Assembly: GCF_900112825.1 (NCBI RefSeq)
Contig: NZ_FONE01000022.1
Location: 1-49,129 of the forward strand
Length of the DNA: 49,129 nt
DNA from: Nitrosomonas sp. Nm166
Lineage (GTDB): Bacteria; Pseudomonadota; Gammaproteobacteria; Burkholderiales; Nitrosomonadaceae
Direction of reading: 5' to 3'
Part shown: one piece after another, positions 28,544 through 38,243 of the stretch
Layout: the number at the start of each line of letters is the position of its first letter
Position numbering within the stretch: position 1 is the stretch's first letter
Position numbers and translations under genes: made by a program
Notes under the pieces: model-generated
Seen by the model: the letters and a program-made list of their open reading frames with translations, nothing else
The model's database searches: none
Told to the model about the DNA's origin: nothing

Positions 28544-29569
28544 TCAGCTTTGATAACCCTTGGGATTGATGCTCTGCCAGTGCCAGCTACTTGCACACAT
28601 CGCGTCCAGTCCCAGTTTTGCCTGCCAGCTCAGCAACTCCAGGGCGCGTTTCGGATCAGCATAGCAGGAGGCAATATCGCCGGGACGGCGTGGCGCAATC
28701 CGGTAGGGAACAGGACGTCCGCTTACCTGTTCATAAGCGCGTACCACATCCAGAACGCTATAACCTCGGCCAGTACCGAGATTTACTGTCAGACATTCAG
28801 GAAATTTATTGACTTGCGGGTTGCGTAGAGCTTCCAGCGCTTTGAGATGCCCGAGTGCCAGATCGACTACATGAATGTAATCGCGCACTCCGGTTCCATC
28901 TGGAGTTGGATAATCGTTACCCCATACATTAAGAATTTCTCTTCGTTTTACTGCAACTTGCGCTACGAAAGGCATTAAATTATTCGGTATTCCCTGGGGA
29001 TCCTCACCGATCAATCCACTGTCGTGTGCGCCCACCGGATTGAAGTAGCGCAGAATGCTAATGCGAAATGTATTATCGCTGCGATAAAGATCGCGCAACA
29101 TCTCTTCGACCATCCATTTGCTGCGCCCATAAGGATTGGTCGGTGCAAGCGGATGACTCTCTGTCAGCGGCAATTGAACAGGATCACCATAAACTGTAGC
29201 AGAAGAGCTGAATACCAGAGTTTTGACACCACATTCCTGCATAGCCTCAAGCAGGCGTAACGTCCCAACTACATTATTATCGTAATAAGAAAGAGGTTGC
29301 TCAACCGATTCTCCAACTGCTTTAAGACCGGCAAAGTGGATAACAGCATTGGCTTGACTTTGCTTAAGAGCAGCTACCACAGCAGCACGATCACGGCAAT
29401 CGCCTTGTATTAGTTCCGGCTTTCTGCCAGTAATTTGTTCTACTCGTACCAATGCTTCAGGATTGCTGTTATAGAAATTATCAAAAACTGTCACATCAAA
29501 ACCTGCGTTCAGCAATTCAACGCAAGTATGCGACCCAATATAACCAGCGCCACCGGTAACAAGAATCAT
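28544..29569 (-). CDS. galE: UDP-glucose 4-epimerase
   Basis: A 341-residue extended short-chain dehydrogenase. ILVTGGAGYIGSH (residues 2-14) binds NAD. Ser122-Ser124 and the Tyr147-xxx-Lys151 pair in YGRSK are the catalytic residues. RYFNPVGAHDSGLIGEDP and GTGVRDYIHVVDLA are GalE hallmarks. It interconverts UDP-glucose and UDP-galactose in the cytoplasm. The ATG at 29569 gives the normal N-terminus; an in-frame TTG six codons earlier would add MSRLII, and GAGG lies between the two. It shares a strand with galU, and both supply sugar nucleotides for surface glycans. Confidence 0.95.
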   Translation of the reverse strand: MILVTGGAGYIGSHTCVELLNAGFDVTVFDNFYNSNPEALVRVEQITGRKPELIQGDCRDRAAVVAALKQSQANAVIHFAGLKAVGESVEQPLSYYDNNVVGTLRLLEAMQECGVKTLVFSSSATVYGDPVQLPLTESHPLAPTNPYGRSKWMVEEMLRDLYRSDNTFRISILRYFNPVGAHDSGLIGEDPQGIPNNLMPFVAQVAVKRREILNVWGNDYPTPDGTGVRDYIHVVDLALGHLKALEALRNPQVNKFPECLTVNLGTGRGYSVLDVVRAYEQVSGRPVPYRIAPRRPGDIASCYADPKRALELLSWQAKLGLDAMCASSWHWQSINPKGYQS

Positions 29570-29648
29570 GATGATAAGCCTCGACAAGAAATGATAGATT
29601 TACTCAATCACACCGAAACCTACTTAAATTTTCCAAGCTGCTGCTCAA

Positions 29649-30608
29649 TTAATTGTGAAAGTGCTGCTTAAAATTGGTCACAAAATAATCAAGCGAATCT
29701 ATTGGCAAATGGTTAATACCTGCAGCAGCTTTGCGCCCTCCCCCTGTCTCAAATTGCAAGCACAATACATCAGCCCCTTGCGGGTTTGCAAGTGAAGCTC
29801 GCACACTTACCGTATAGTTTCCAGTTTGATTACGTGTAATTACAGCATGTGCACGCCCTGGATTCTCATTGGCCAGTTTATTGGCAAAAATACCGCTTAC
29901 ACGTCTTGCCCATGGCGCGTCCGGCAGTAAATAAGCTGCCCCATGATCGTCACTCGTCAATGGCTCTAAAGACGCTGCCCGACTCATATCATCTTTAAAT
30001 CCTGCAGCAAGTTTGGCAAAAGCAGCCGATTGAGCAATAAAATTAAAAGGATTGTTATAAGGTTTGATTTCTTCGTAGAGAGCTGCCGGATGAAAGTGAA
30101 GATCAGACAAGTTGTCGCCATAGCCGTTGTAATTCAGGTATTCACCCAAATGCGCAAGTTGTTCTATTTCCGTTTTCGAGAGCCCTGCTGAAGCCGCAAG
30201 CTGCTGGGCTTTTTGAATGAGATTATCACCAAAAGCGGCAGTAATTGCCCATAGATGAAACCTTCCTTTTAAGTGATGATCAACCAGAAGACTGGTGCAT
30301 ACATCGGCGGATAAATCAATGTGTGGTGTCAGATTGTGATGATGGGGTATTTCTCCGGCATGATGATGATCGAAATACTCAACGATTACACCCCACTCCA
30401 ATAAGCGCATGAGTCCTTTGCGGTTACTGTCCAGAGAAATATCAAGCACTGTTACCCGATCTCCCGCACTGGCTTCTACTCGGTCCAGCAGCTTGATATC
30501 ACGCTTAACGCCGGTAATCAGACTCGCGGTTGTTGGATCAGTCAGCCTTAATTGATGCAGGGCGCACAATCCATCCGCATCGCCATTAAATACATAGTAA
30601 TGATTCAT
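29649..30608 (-). CDS. DHH-family phosphoesterase-like protein
   Basis: A 319-residue protein with the start of a DHH domain: NGDADGLCALHQLRL (Asp motif near residue 8), TVLDISLDSN and EYFDHHHAGEIPHH, whose DHH triad gives the family its name. The C-terminal part, including FETGGGRKAAAGINHLP, matches the DHHA1 glycine-rich substrate-binding motif. Relatives cleave phosphodiesters such as nanoRNA or cyclic dinucleotides, but this version is shorter and the substrate is unknown. The ATG at 30608 begins MNHYYVFNGDADG, the natural start of the fold; a TTG at 30650 would add 14 unrelated residues. It lies 69 bp after cysNC on the same strand, perhaps by read-through. Confidence 0.82.
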   Translation of the reverse strand: MNHYYVFNGDADGLCALHQLRLTDPTTASLITGVKRDIKLLDRVEASAGDRVTVLDISLDSNRKGLMRLLEWGVIVEYFDHHHAGEIPHHHNLTPHIDLSADVCTSLLVDHHLKGRFHLWAITAAFGDNLIQKAQQLAASAGLSKTEIEQLAHLGEYLNYNGYGDNLSDLHFHPAALYEEIKPYNNPFNFIAQSAAFAKLAAGFKDDMSRAASLEPLTSDDHGAAYLLPDAPWARRVSGIFANKLANENPGRAHAVITRNQTGNYTVSVRASLANPQGADVLCLQFETGGGRKAAAGINHLPIDSLDYFVTNFKQHFHN

Positions 30609-30677
30609 ATTAATATGATGAGTAATTTTTATACGAGGGTTGATCAACAAGGACTCGTCGCAATGAATAAATAATAA

Positions 30678-32588
30678 TCAAGGCTGACTCAATGCACCTG
30701 CATCAGTCAGATAATTAATAATCTGCTCAACCGCCTGTTCTGGAGTTTGAATTGTAGTATCAACGCGAATCTCTGCATTTTCTGGCATCTCATAAGGTGA
30801 ATCAATGCCAGTAAAGTTTTTTAATTCTCCACGTCGCATTTTTTTGTACAACCCTTTCGGATCTCGCTGTTCAGCCACATTAATGGGCGTATCGATGAAT
30901 ATCTCGAAGAACTCACCTTGCTCTACCAATTCCCGTGCCATTCGCCGTTCCGAGCGAAATGGAGAGATAAAAGATACCAAAACAATTTGTCCCGCATCAA
31001 CCATCAACTTGGCGACTTCGGCGATACGGCGGATATTCTCAACCCGGTCCGCATCAGTAAAACCAAGATCCTTATTAAGGCCATGGCGTACATTATCCCC
31101 ATCCAGCAGATAGGTATGTTTTCCCAGCGAATAGAGCCTTTTTTCAATCAAATTGGCAATAGTCGATTTACCACTGCCAGATAATCCGGTAAACCAGAGT
31201 ATGAAAGGTTTTTGCCCTTTAATGGCGGCATGCGCTCGCTTATTAATGTTAATGGCCTGCCAGTGAATGTTCTGCGACCGGCGCAAAGCAAAATGCAGCA
31301 TACCTGCACCAACCGTATTATTAGTCAAGCGATCAATCAGGATAAAGCCCCCCGTATCGCGATCTTCTTTATACGGGTCAAAAGCTATCAACTGATCGGT
31401 GCCTAGATTACAAACACCGATTTCATTAAGCGCTAATTTGGTAACAGCGACATGCTCGAGCGTATTGACGTTAACCTTATATTTCAGTGCCGAAACATTG
31501 ATAGTTATTGTCCTCGTTCCAATCTTCATCAAATAAGGCCTGCCGGGCAGCATCGGCTCATCCGACATCCATACGATGGTGGCTTCGAATTGATCGGCCA
31601 CACCCGGCGGTGAATCGGTCGCTGCAAGAATATCACCCCGACTGATATCGATTTCATCCGCTAGTGTCAATGTGATGGATTGCCCCGAAATGGCTTGTTC
31701 AAGATCACCGTCACTGGTCACAATACGTGCCACACGACTCTCCCTGCCCGATGGCAACACACGAACAGAATCGCCAGGCTTGATGCTGCCACGGACAACA
31801 ATACCTGAGTAGCCGCGAAAATCCAGATTAGGACGATTTACCCATTGTACAGGCATGCGAAAAACACCGGATTCCTCAGCCACGTTCTCTACCTGAATGT
31901 TCTCCAGATATCCCATCAATGTCTCTCCCTGATACCACGGCGTATTTGAACTGAATTCGGTAATATTATCGCCTTTCAGAGCAGACATAGGGATTGTCAC
32001 GATATTCTGCAGCCCTACTTCTTTTGCAAAAGCGCGATAATCCTGATCAATCTGGTTATAAATTTCTTCCGAATAACCCACCATATCCAGCTTATTAATT
32101 GCCAGCACCACATGACGAATCCCTATTAACGATACCAGATAACTATGCCGCCGAGTCTGCGTCAATACTCCTTTGCGTGCATCAATAAGAATAATAGCAA
32201 CATCTGCCGTTGAAGCACCGGTGATCATATTGCGCGTATACTGCTCATGTCCGGGAGTATCCGCTACGATAAATTTTCTTTTATCCGTCGAAAAAAAGCG
32301 ATATGCCACATCAATGGTAATACCCTGCTCACGCTCTGCCGCAAGTCCATCCACCAACAGTGCAAAATCCAGATCACCTGCTTGTGTACCAACTTTTTTT
32401 GAATCCATTTCCAACTGAGTCAGTTGGTCTTCAAATAACATTTTTGACTCGTACAGCATTCGGCCGATCAGTGTACTTTTCCCGTCATCAACACTGCCGC
32501 AAGTGATAAAACGAAGCAAGCTCTTGTTTTCATGAGATTTCAAATAGAGCTCGATATCTTCAGCAATCAAACTAGATACATGCGCCAT
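30678..32588 (-). CDS. cysNC: Bifunctional sulfate adenylyltransferase subunit 1 / APS kinase
   Basis: A 636-residue fusion. Residues 1-430 form CysN, an EF-Tu-like GTPase with GSVDDGKST (31-39), DTPGHEQY and NKLD, which drives ATP sulfurylase. Residues about 445-636 form CysC, the APS kinase, with P-loop GLSGSGKST (468-476), FISPFRSERR and EQRDPKGLYKKMRRGEL. Together with CysD it converts sulfate to APS and then PAPS. Its ATG overlaps the last base of the cysD stop (TAATG), which indicates translational coupling. No cysH, cysI or cysJ lies in the window. PAPS may serve reduction or sulfation; the sequence does not decide. Confidence 0.95.
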   Translation of the reverse strand: MAHVSSLIAEDIELYLKSHENKSLLRFITCGSVDDGKSTLIGRMLYESKMLFEDQLTQLEMDSKKVGTQAGDLDFALLVDGLAAEREQGITIDVAYRFFSTDKRKFIVADTPGHEQYTRNMITGASTADVAIILIDARKGVLTQTRRHSYLVSLIGIRHVVLAINKLDMVGYSEEIYNQIDQDYRAFAKEVGLQNIVTIPMSALKGDNITEFSSNTPWYQGETLMGYLENIQVENVAEESGVFRMPVQWVNRPNLDFRGYSGIVVRGSIKPGDSVRVLPSGRESRVARIVTSDGDLEQAISGQSITLTLADEIDISRGDILAATDSPPGVADQFEATIVWMSDEPMLPGRPYLMKIGTRTITINVSALKYKVNVNTLEHVAVTKLALNEIGVCNLGTDQLIAFDPYKEDRDTGGFILIDRLTNNTVGAGMLHFALRRSQNIHWQAININKRAHAAIKGQKPFILWFTGLSGSGKSTIANLIEKRLYSLGKHTYLLDGDNVRHGLNKDLGFTDADRVENIRRIAEVAKLMVDAGQIVLVSFISPFRSERRMARELVEQGEFFEIFIDTPINVAEQRDPKGLYKKMRRGELKNFTGIDSPYEMPENAEIRVDTTIQTPEQAVEQIINYLTDAGALSQP

Positions 32589-33484
32589 TAGAAGTAACCC
32601 TCCTGTTTCTTTTTCTCCATTGAACCTGCAGAATCGTGGTCGATTAGTCGGCCTTGCCGTTCAGATGTTTTTGTAAGCAGCATTTCCTGAATGATCGCCG
32701 TCAGAGAACTCGCCTCACTCTCAATTGCCCCAGTTAATGGATAACAACCGAGGGTACGAAAACGTACTTTCTTGATCATTGGAACTTCTCCCATTTTCAT
32801 AGGCAAACGATCATCATCCACCATAATTAATGTGCCATCACGTTCCACAACAGGACGCTCTTTAGCAAAATACAGCGGTACGATAGGAATATTATTCAAA
32901 TAAATATATTGCCAGATATCGAGCTCGGTCCAATTGGACAAAGGAAACACTCGAATGCTCTCACCCTTATTTTTACGAGTGTTATACAGCCGCCAGAGTT
33001 CAGGGCGCTGCAGCTTGGGATCCCAGCGATGTTGCGCCGACCGAATTGAAAAGATGCGCTCCTTGGCACGCGACTTTTCCTCGTCCCGTCGCGCTCCCCC
33101 GAATGCCACATCAAAACCGTATTTATCCAGTGCCTGCTTCAATCCTTCTGTCTTCCAGATATCCGTATGAACTGCAGAACCATGTGTAAATGGATTAATA
33201 CTTTTTTCAATTCCGTAAGGGTTGATATATACAATCAAATCCAGCCCGAGCTTTTTCGCCATCACATCACGAAACTGAATCATTTCTTTGAATTTCCACG
33301 TTGTATCCACATGCAGCAATGGAAAAGGCGGCTTCGATGGATAAAAGGCTTTCACTGCAAGATGTAGCATTACCGCACTGTCTTTGCCGATAGAGTAAAG
33401 CATCACCGGATGCTCGCACTCCGCAACAACCTCCCGCATGATTTGAATACTCTCCGCTTCAAGGCGCTGTAAGTGTGTCAACAT
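32588..33484 (-). CDS. cysD: Sulfate adenylyltransferase subunit 2
   Basis: A 298-residue PP-loop enzyme, the catalytic subunit of ATP sulfurylase. [21 protein letters not shown] is the standard N-terminus, [15 protein letters not shown] carries the PP-loop SIGKDS, and [32 protein letters not shown] and [12 protein letters not shown] are conserved. The start was set at the ATG at 33484, where AAGGA precedes it by about 11 nt. An in-frame ATG at 33508 lacks a ribosome site and adds eight residues, so it remains possible. It is the first gene of the cysD-cysNC operon. Its promoter must lie in the gene-free stretch to the right. Confidence 0.95.
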   Translation of the reverse strand: MLTHLQRLEAESIQIMREVVAECEHPVMLYSIGKDSAVMLHLAVKAFYPSKPPFPLLHVDTTWKFKEMIQFRDVMAKKLGLDLIVYINPYGIEKSINPFTHGSAVHTDIWKTEGLKQALDKYGFDVAFGGARRDEEKSRAKERIFSIRSAQHRWDPKLQRPELWRLYNTRKNKGESIRVFPLSNWTELDIWQYIYLNNIPIVPLYFAKERPVVERDGTLIMVDDDRLPMKMGEVPMIKKVRFRTLGCYPLTGAIESEASSLTAIIQEMLLTKTSERQGRLIDHDSAGSMEKKKQEGYF

Positions 33485-33930
33485 GATAAATGATTCCTTA
33501 TCCTTCATTATTAGAACGAGAGTTATGTTAATACAGTTCTGAATTTCCCTTACTGCGAAATAAACTATTTTATCTCTGCAATCTTATTTTTGTTATGACA
33601 CTGAGGAGAAAACTTGTGAACCATTAAGGCTTGCAACCTTAGCTTTTGCAGTTAAAATAACTGATTGGCCTAGGCTTGATTGTTAGCTTCTCTAATCGAG
33701 AACTTCAAACATTATACAAAAAAGAAAAGGCAGAAAATCACTTGCAATTGCCCATTACTCTATCAATTGCTTGCTCATTCCACCCAATATTGTAGCCCCA
33801 TAATAATATCATTGTCAGAGACAGTATTATTAATTAAATAACATACTGTAAGAATCAGCCTGAGAAAATCCGGATACCATGAATTCTATTGGATGAAACA
33901 CAGATATATGCTGAGATCTCCCTAAGTCTC
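33485..33930. other. Promoter side of cysD and gene-free stretch
   Basis: About 450 bp between cysD and the first IS5 remnant. It contains the cysD leader and promoter, which I could not place with confidence, and a small hairpin-forming TAAGG...CCTTA near 33627. No gene is supported. Confidence 0.5.
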
Positions 33931-34468
33931 CGATTATAAAGAAGGCTGTGCGAACGCTCGCAGGACGGGAGGAAAGCCCGACGTTGGCCATCATCGACGC
34001 GCAGTCTGTAGAAAACCGGCCCGCATGCGCGCGGCGACGTTGGCTCTGACGCCGGCAAGAGCGTGAAGGGACGCAAGCGCCATATCGTCGTCGATATTTA
34101 GTGCTCAAGGCCGAGATGCATTTTTGCAGGAATACAAGACCGCGACGGTACGGCTTTGATGCTGGAAAAATTACAGCACGGTTTCCGTTCATCGAAAAAA
34201 TCATGGCCGATGGCAGATATGCAGGGCCAATAGCCCAGGAAAACAGGCCGCGCCCGCTTGAAATCGTTAAGCGTTCCAACCAATGCTGCTCAGGGCTTTA
34301 TCATGTTACCGAAATGATGGGTTGTAGAACGAACTTCCGCATGGCTGCGGCATCAACCGCAGACTTGCAAGGGACTTTGAAAAACACGCCAGAACCACCG
34401 TGGCCTTCATTTTCACAGCTATGATCAAACTCATGTCTCGCAGGATCGCTCGGTATGTCAATTTTTAA
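33931..34468 (+). pseudogene. IS5-family transposase remnant 1
   Basis: Pieces of one transposase appear in three frames of the plus strand: REESPTLAIIDAQSVENRP, DAGKSVKGRKRHIVVDI, IQDRDGTALMLEKLQHGF, FIEKIMADGRYAGPIAQ, RPLEIVKRSNQ and, at the end, AMIKLMSRRIARYVNF followed by TAA at 34466-34468. These are the DDE catalytic part and C-terminus of the IS5 group. Several frameshifts and the loss of the N-terminal third make it inactive. Local GC is higher than in the neighbouring sequence, consistent with foreign origin. Confidence 0.8.
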
Positions 34469-34536
34469 AACAGACTCTAAGACTTGGCTGTAACTTCTTC
34501 CAACCAATCAGCGCATCAATCTTCACTAAAAATTTG

Positions 34537-35376
34537 TTTGCAAAACTCAAGTAATTATAGAAAGATGGATATTTTATTATTTCACATAGAAAGAAAATTG
34601 TACCCAACAGATCTAACTAAACCTCAATGGGAGCGGCGCCAAACGCTATTGATAACAAGGAATAGCTTGGGGCCTATGGGTGGGCGTCCACCTAAACAAG
34701 ACGTACGGCGAGAAGTGATGCGATCTTGTATGTGCTAAAGACAGGTTGTCAGTGGCGTCAATTATCCAAGGATTTTGGGCATTGGAATCAGGTATATGCT
34801 TGTTTTAGACGTTGGCAGCTAGCCGGAGTATGTGAGTGTTCTGCAAGCCTGCGTGAAGAAGAACGATTGCAGGTTGGTAAAAAACCGACACCGAAGGTTG
34901 GCATTATTGACTCTCAGTCGGTTAAAACGACCTTAAAAGGGGGCAGCGCGGCTATGATGCGGCAGGGAAATTAAAGGACGCAAACGCCACATTGCGGTAG
35001 ATACACTGGGTTTGCTATTGGCGGTGTGGTGCATTCGGCAGGCATTCAAGATCGGGTTGGTATCAGGGCTGTACTGATTCGGTTGCATAGCACATTAGCC
35101 GGGATTCAAACGATTTTTGTTGATGGTGGTTACAGCGGAAAGCTTCTGATTTGGGGAATGGCTATGTTTAAGTGGTTGTTGCGGGTGATCAAATGAAATG
35201 AAGCTCATACGTTCAGAGTTTTAATAAAACGTTGGGTCGTTGAACGCAGCTTTGCCTGGCTCAATCATTCCCGACGTTTATGTAAAGATCATGAAATCTT
35301 GCCTGCATCTTTGGAAGTGTGGATTCAAATTGCCTTCGTTCAATTGCTTCTGCGACGACGTTATTAGTTTTGCAAA
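34537..35376 (+). mobile_element. Decayed IS5-family element 2 with inverted ends
   Basis: TTTGCAAAACT at 34537-34547 and its exact reverse complement AGTTTTGCAAA at 35366-35376 flank a broken transposase. They probably lie within the terminal inverted repeats, so the true ends may be some bases further out (the right side continues TAGGTTC). About 840 bp is the usual size for this IS group. No target duplication was identified. Confidence 0.6.
34598..35367 (+). pseudogene. IS5-family transposase remnant 2
   Basis: The plus strand encodes, in order and in shifting frames, [103 protein letters not shown] and [11 protein letters not shown] followed by TAG at 35365-35367. This covers a whole IS5-group transposase from the DUF4096-like N-terminus to the C-terminal [11 protein letters not shown] helix. 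At least two frameshifts (near 34735 and 34970) and small deletions have inactivated it. It is different in sequence from the preceding remnant, so the two arrived separately. Confidence 0.85.
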
Positions 35377-35664
35377 TAGGTTCTAAGAGCTGTCTTGCCT
35401 CAGGCATTGCGCCAATTCTATCGACCCAAAACTCATCTGCATCTTCTCGCTCCAACTGTCTTTTGCTTAACGCTATTTTAGTTGTTTGTTTGGCTAATGG
35501 GAGAAGTTGTGCAGGAGTCCTAAGTTTTACTTTTCTGCTTCACAAAAACCTAAAAACTGTCATGTAGAAATTCTGCCAATGCCACAGCGGAATTTTTTTA
35601 GGGTGTTCAAATTTTTTTAATTATAATCAAACACTTATTTATCATTATTAGCGACTCAATTCTA

Positions 35665-35689
35665 TTAGTTGACTAAATCAATCAGGTAT
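35665..35689. promoter_or_regulatory. IscR type-1-like operator, upstream copy
   Basis: A 25-bp site fitting the E. coli IscR type-1 consensus (left half ATASYYGACT, right half YAGTCRRSTAT) at about 23 of 25 positions. It overlaps the -35 hexamer and the spacer of the iscR promoter. IscR carrying a 2Fe-2S cluster binds such sites to repress its own operon. Confidence 0.72.
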
Positions 35690-35697
35690 TGTATAGT
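35669..35697 (+). promoter_or_regulatory. iscR operon promoter
   Basis: TTGACT (35669-35674) and TATAGT (35692-35697) are separated by 17 bp, close to the sigma-70 consensus. Transcription should begin near 35704, leaving a leader of about 70 nt before iscR. Confidence 0.78.
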
Positions 35698-35717
35698 TGA
35701 CTAAATCAATCAGGTAT
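35693..35717. promoter_or_regulatory. IscR type-1-like operator, downstream copy
   Basis: A second copy of the same site, 28 bp downstream of the first, fitting the IscR type-1 consensus at 24 of 25 positions (AATC in place of AGTC). It covers the -10 hexamer and the start site, so two bound dimers would block the promoter. Confidence 0.75.
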
Positions 35718-35776
35718 TTTCAGTTTAACTATTAGCTTTTATATTTATTTTGTCCGATTTTTAGAAGGAATTGACT

Positions 35777-36238
35777 ATGCGATTAACAACAAAAGGTAGA
35801 TTTGCAGTAACCGCCCTACTTGATCTTGCTTTGCAACAAACTAGCCATCCGGTAACTTTAGCGGATATCAGCCAGCGGCAAAAGATTTCGCTATCTTATT
35901 TAGAACAATTATTTGCAAAACTACGCCAATCCGAACTCGTTGATAGTGTACGTGGCCCTGGTGGTGGTTATTGTCTTGCTAAAGATTTGGATAAAGTATC
36001 TATTGCTGACATTATTCTTGCTGTTGATGAGCCAATTGATGCAACACAATGTGGTGGCAAAGAAAACTGCCATAACGATAGCAAATGTATGACTCATGAT
36101 TTATGGGCAAAATTAAATGACTTAATTTTTGAATATCTGGGCGCGGTAACACTGAAAGAACTGGTTGATAACCAGAAGAATCAACAGCATGCTGAAATTA
36201 TACCGTTGATTGATATGCGCAAAACCAGTATGGCGTAA
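35777..36238 (+). CDS. iscR: Fe-S cluster regulator IscR
   Basis: A 153-residue Rrf2-family winged-helix regulator. MRLTTKGRFAVTALLDLAL is the classical start, SYLEQLFAKLRQ the recognition helix and SVRGPGGGYCLA the wing. The 2Fe-2S ligands are in exactly the E. coli positions: Cys92, Cys98, Cys104 and His107. Loaded with cluster, IscR represses; without it, it activates genes such as suf. The ATG at 35777 was chosen because AAGGA lies 8 nt upstream; a TTG two codons earlier adds MT. It heads the Fe-S operon and has two matching operators over its promoter. Confidence 0.95.
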   Translation: MRLTTKGRFAVTALLDLALQQTSHPVTLADISQRQKISLSYLEQLFAKLRQSELVDSVRGPGGGYCLAKDLDKVSIADIILAVDEPIDATQCGGKENCHNDSKCMTHDLWAKLNDLIFEYLGAVTLKELVDNQKNQQHAEIIPLIDMRKTSMA

Positions 36239-36272
36239 ATCAGGCATCTATGTGATTACAGAACAATTTTAT

Positions 36273-36296
36273 TAAGCCTGCTGTCAAACAGGCTTA
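36273..36296 (+). other. Hairpin between iscR and the A-type carrier gene
   Basis: TAAGCCTG (36273-36280) and CAGGCTTA (36289-36296) form a perfect 8-bp stem with an 8-nt loop. No T-run follows. It may be a partial terminator or an RNA-processing or stability element that sets the ratio of iscR to the downstream genes. Confidence 0.5.
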
Positions 36297-36366
36297 TACA
36301 TTGAATTGTAGATAAGCATTTCTAGATTGTACGAAAGAAATTAATAGATTTGTTTTAGTGAGTACC

Positions 36367-36702
36367 ATGTCAATTACATTAACTGAAAACGCCGCAAAAC
36401 ATATTCAGCAACAGCTTGCCAAGCGGGGTAAGGGGCTTGCGTTCCGAGTCGGAATTAAGAAATCAGGCTGCTCAGGATTCTCATATACTTTTGATTATGC
36501 TGATGAAGTTAAATCTGATGATCAGTTATTTGAATCGCATAAAACCAAAATTGTTGTAGATGCAGACAGCCTACCTTATCTGAATGGATCTCAAATTGAT
36601 TTTACGAAGGAAGGTCTCAACAGTTCTTTCAAGTTTATCAATCCTAATATTGATAACACATGTGGTTGTGGAGATAGTTTCAGCGTAAAAGAGAAGATTT
36701 AA
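36367..36702 (+). CDS. sufA: A-type Fe-S carrier protein (IscA/SufA family)
   Basis: A 111-residue carrier. The three ligand cysteines are in place: Cys35 in KSGCSGF and Cys99/Cys101 in TCGCGDSF. It receives a cluster from the SufBCD scaffold and passes it to apo-enzymes. MSITLTENAAKHIQQQL is the usual N-terminus, so the ATG at 36367 is preferred over a GTG at 36358. The naming as SufA rather than IscA or ErpA rests on position, because the three are hard to separate by sequence. It stands between iscR and sufB, probably within one long transcript, although the hairpin upstream and the 104-bp gap downstream leave room for extra control. Confidence 0.9.
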   Translation: MSITLTENAAKHIQQQLAKRGKGLAFRVGIKKSGCSGFSYTFDYADEVKSDDQLFESHKTKIVVDADSLPYLNGSQIDFTKEGLNSSFKFINPNIDNTCGCGDSFSVKEKI

Positions 36703-36806
36703 CTAATAACAGCTTCGATTACAACCTTTTTAATTTTTTGGGTAATCTGACTGTGGGGCAGGTTAAAATATCTGCTTCAAACTAAAGATATTAAAAGGAA
36801 CAAACA

Positions 36807-38243
36807 ATGAGCGCAGTATTGCAAAGCCTGGTTAACCAACCATATAAACATGGCTTCGTTACTGAAATTGAGTCCGACATTGCACCTAAAGGACTGAATG
36901 AAGAAATCATCCGACTAATCTCGGCAAAGAAAAATGAACCCGAATGGTTGTTGTCATTTCGCTTAAAAGCCTATCAGAAATGGCTGACAATGACTGAACC
37001 AAAATGGCAGAACGTTCAATATCCGAAAATTGATTTTCAGGAAATCAGCTATTATTCAGCACCGAAACCAAAGAAGAAATTAGCCAGTATGGATGAAGTC
37101 GATCCTGAACTATTACGTACATTTGAGAAGCTCGGCGTGCCTATGCACGAACGCGCGGCACTCGCCGGTGTGGCTGTCGATGTTATCTTTGACAGTGTTT
37201 CAGTGGCGACCACTTACAAGCAAAAACTTGCTGAAGTGGGTATTATTTTCTGTTCCATTTCAGAAGCGGTACAAGCACACCCCGAACTCATACAGAAATA
37301 TTTAGGATCTGTTGTTCCAGTCGGTGATAATTACTTTGCAGCTTTGAACTCTGCTGTATTTACCGATGGCTCCTTCTGTTTCATTCCGAAGGGTGTGAAA
37401 TGTCCTATGGATCTATCCACCTATTTCCGCATCAATACGGAAGGATCCGGGCAATTTGAACGGACTCTGATTATTGCTGAAGAAGGGGCATCCGTTTCCT
37501 ATCTGGAAGGTTGTACCGCACCCCGATTTGATACTAATCAATTGCACGCAGCCGTTGTTGAGCTGATCGCTTTAGATAATGCGGAAATTAAATATTCAAC
37601 TGTCCAGAACTGGTATGCCGGTGATGAGAATGGCGTTGGCGGCATATATAATTTTGTCACTAAACGAGGGTTAGCAAAAGGCGTTAACTCCAGAATCTCC
37701 TGGACACAAGTGGAAACTGGCTCTGCAATTACCTGGAAATACCCATCCTGCATTCTGCGCGGAGATAATTCTGTCGGAGAATTTTATTCAGTTGCTGTTA
37801 CCAATAATTATCAGCAGGCTGATACCGGCACAAAAATGATTCATCTGGGGAAAAATACGCGTAGCACTATCGTCAGTAAAGGTATTTCTGCAGGACATTC
37901 GAATAGCAGCTATCGTGGCCTTGTACGCATCGCTCCAACTGCAGAGGGTGCGAGAAACTACTCGCAATGCGATTCCATGCTGATCGGTGATCAATGCGGT
38001 GCACATACGTTTCCGTATATTCAAGTGCAAAATAACAGTGCAAAAGTTGAGCACGAAGCATCTACTTCTAAAATTGGCGAAGATCAGCTTTTTTATTTCT
38101 CCCAGCGCGGCATTGATGCAGAAGAAGCAGTTTCGATGATTATCAATGGATTTTGTAAAGATGTGTTTCAGCAATTACCGATGGAATTTGCTGTTGAAGC
38201 CACGAAACTTTTGAGTTTCAAGCTGGAGGGAAGTGTTGGATGA
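36807..38243 (+). CDS. sufB: SufB, Fe-S scaffold subunit
   Basis: A 478-residue subunit of the SufBC2D scaffold, in which clusters are assembled. [68 protein letters not shown] and the long beta-helix ending [41 protein letters not shown] are all conserved. AAAAGGAACAAACA before the ATG is a good ribosome site. The stop overlaps the sufC start by 4 bp (ATGA). It acts in the cytoplasm with SufC and SufD, taking sulfur delivered by SufS and SufU. Confidence 0.96.
   Translation: MSAVLQSLVNQPYKHGFVTEIESDIAPKGLNEEIIRLISAKKNEPEWLLSFRLKAYQKWLTMTEPKWQNVQYPKIDFQEISYYSAPKPKKKLASMDEVDPELLRTFEKLGVPMHERAALAGVAVDVIFDSVSVATTYKQKLAEVGIIFCSISEAVQAHPELIQKYLGSVVPVGDNYFAALNSAVFTDGSFCFIPKGVKCPMDLSTYFRINTEGSGQFERTLIIAEEGASVSYLEGCTAPRFDTNQLHAAVVELIALDNAEIKYSTVQNWYAGDENGVGGIYNFVTKRGLAKGVNSRISWTQVETGSAITWKYPSCILRGDNSVGEFYSVAVTNNYQQADTGTKMIHLGKNTRSTIVSKGISAGHSNSSYRGLVRIAPTAEGARNYSQCDSMLIGDQCGAHTFPYIQVQNNSAKVEHEASTSKIGEDQLFYFSQRGIDAEEAVSMIINGFCKDVFQQLPMEFAVEATKLLSFKLEGSVG

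Noticed and set aside
33830-34279. Minus-strand open frame of 149 codons
   Set aside because: It is antisense to a recognisable IS5 transposase fragment, Arg- and Ser-rich, and has no ribosome site.
35665-35717. Short CRISPR-like repeat pair
   Set aside because: There are only two units with a 3-bp gap, no array and no cas genes; the match to IscR sites and the promoter position explains them.
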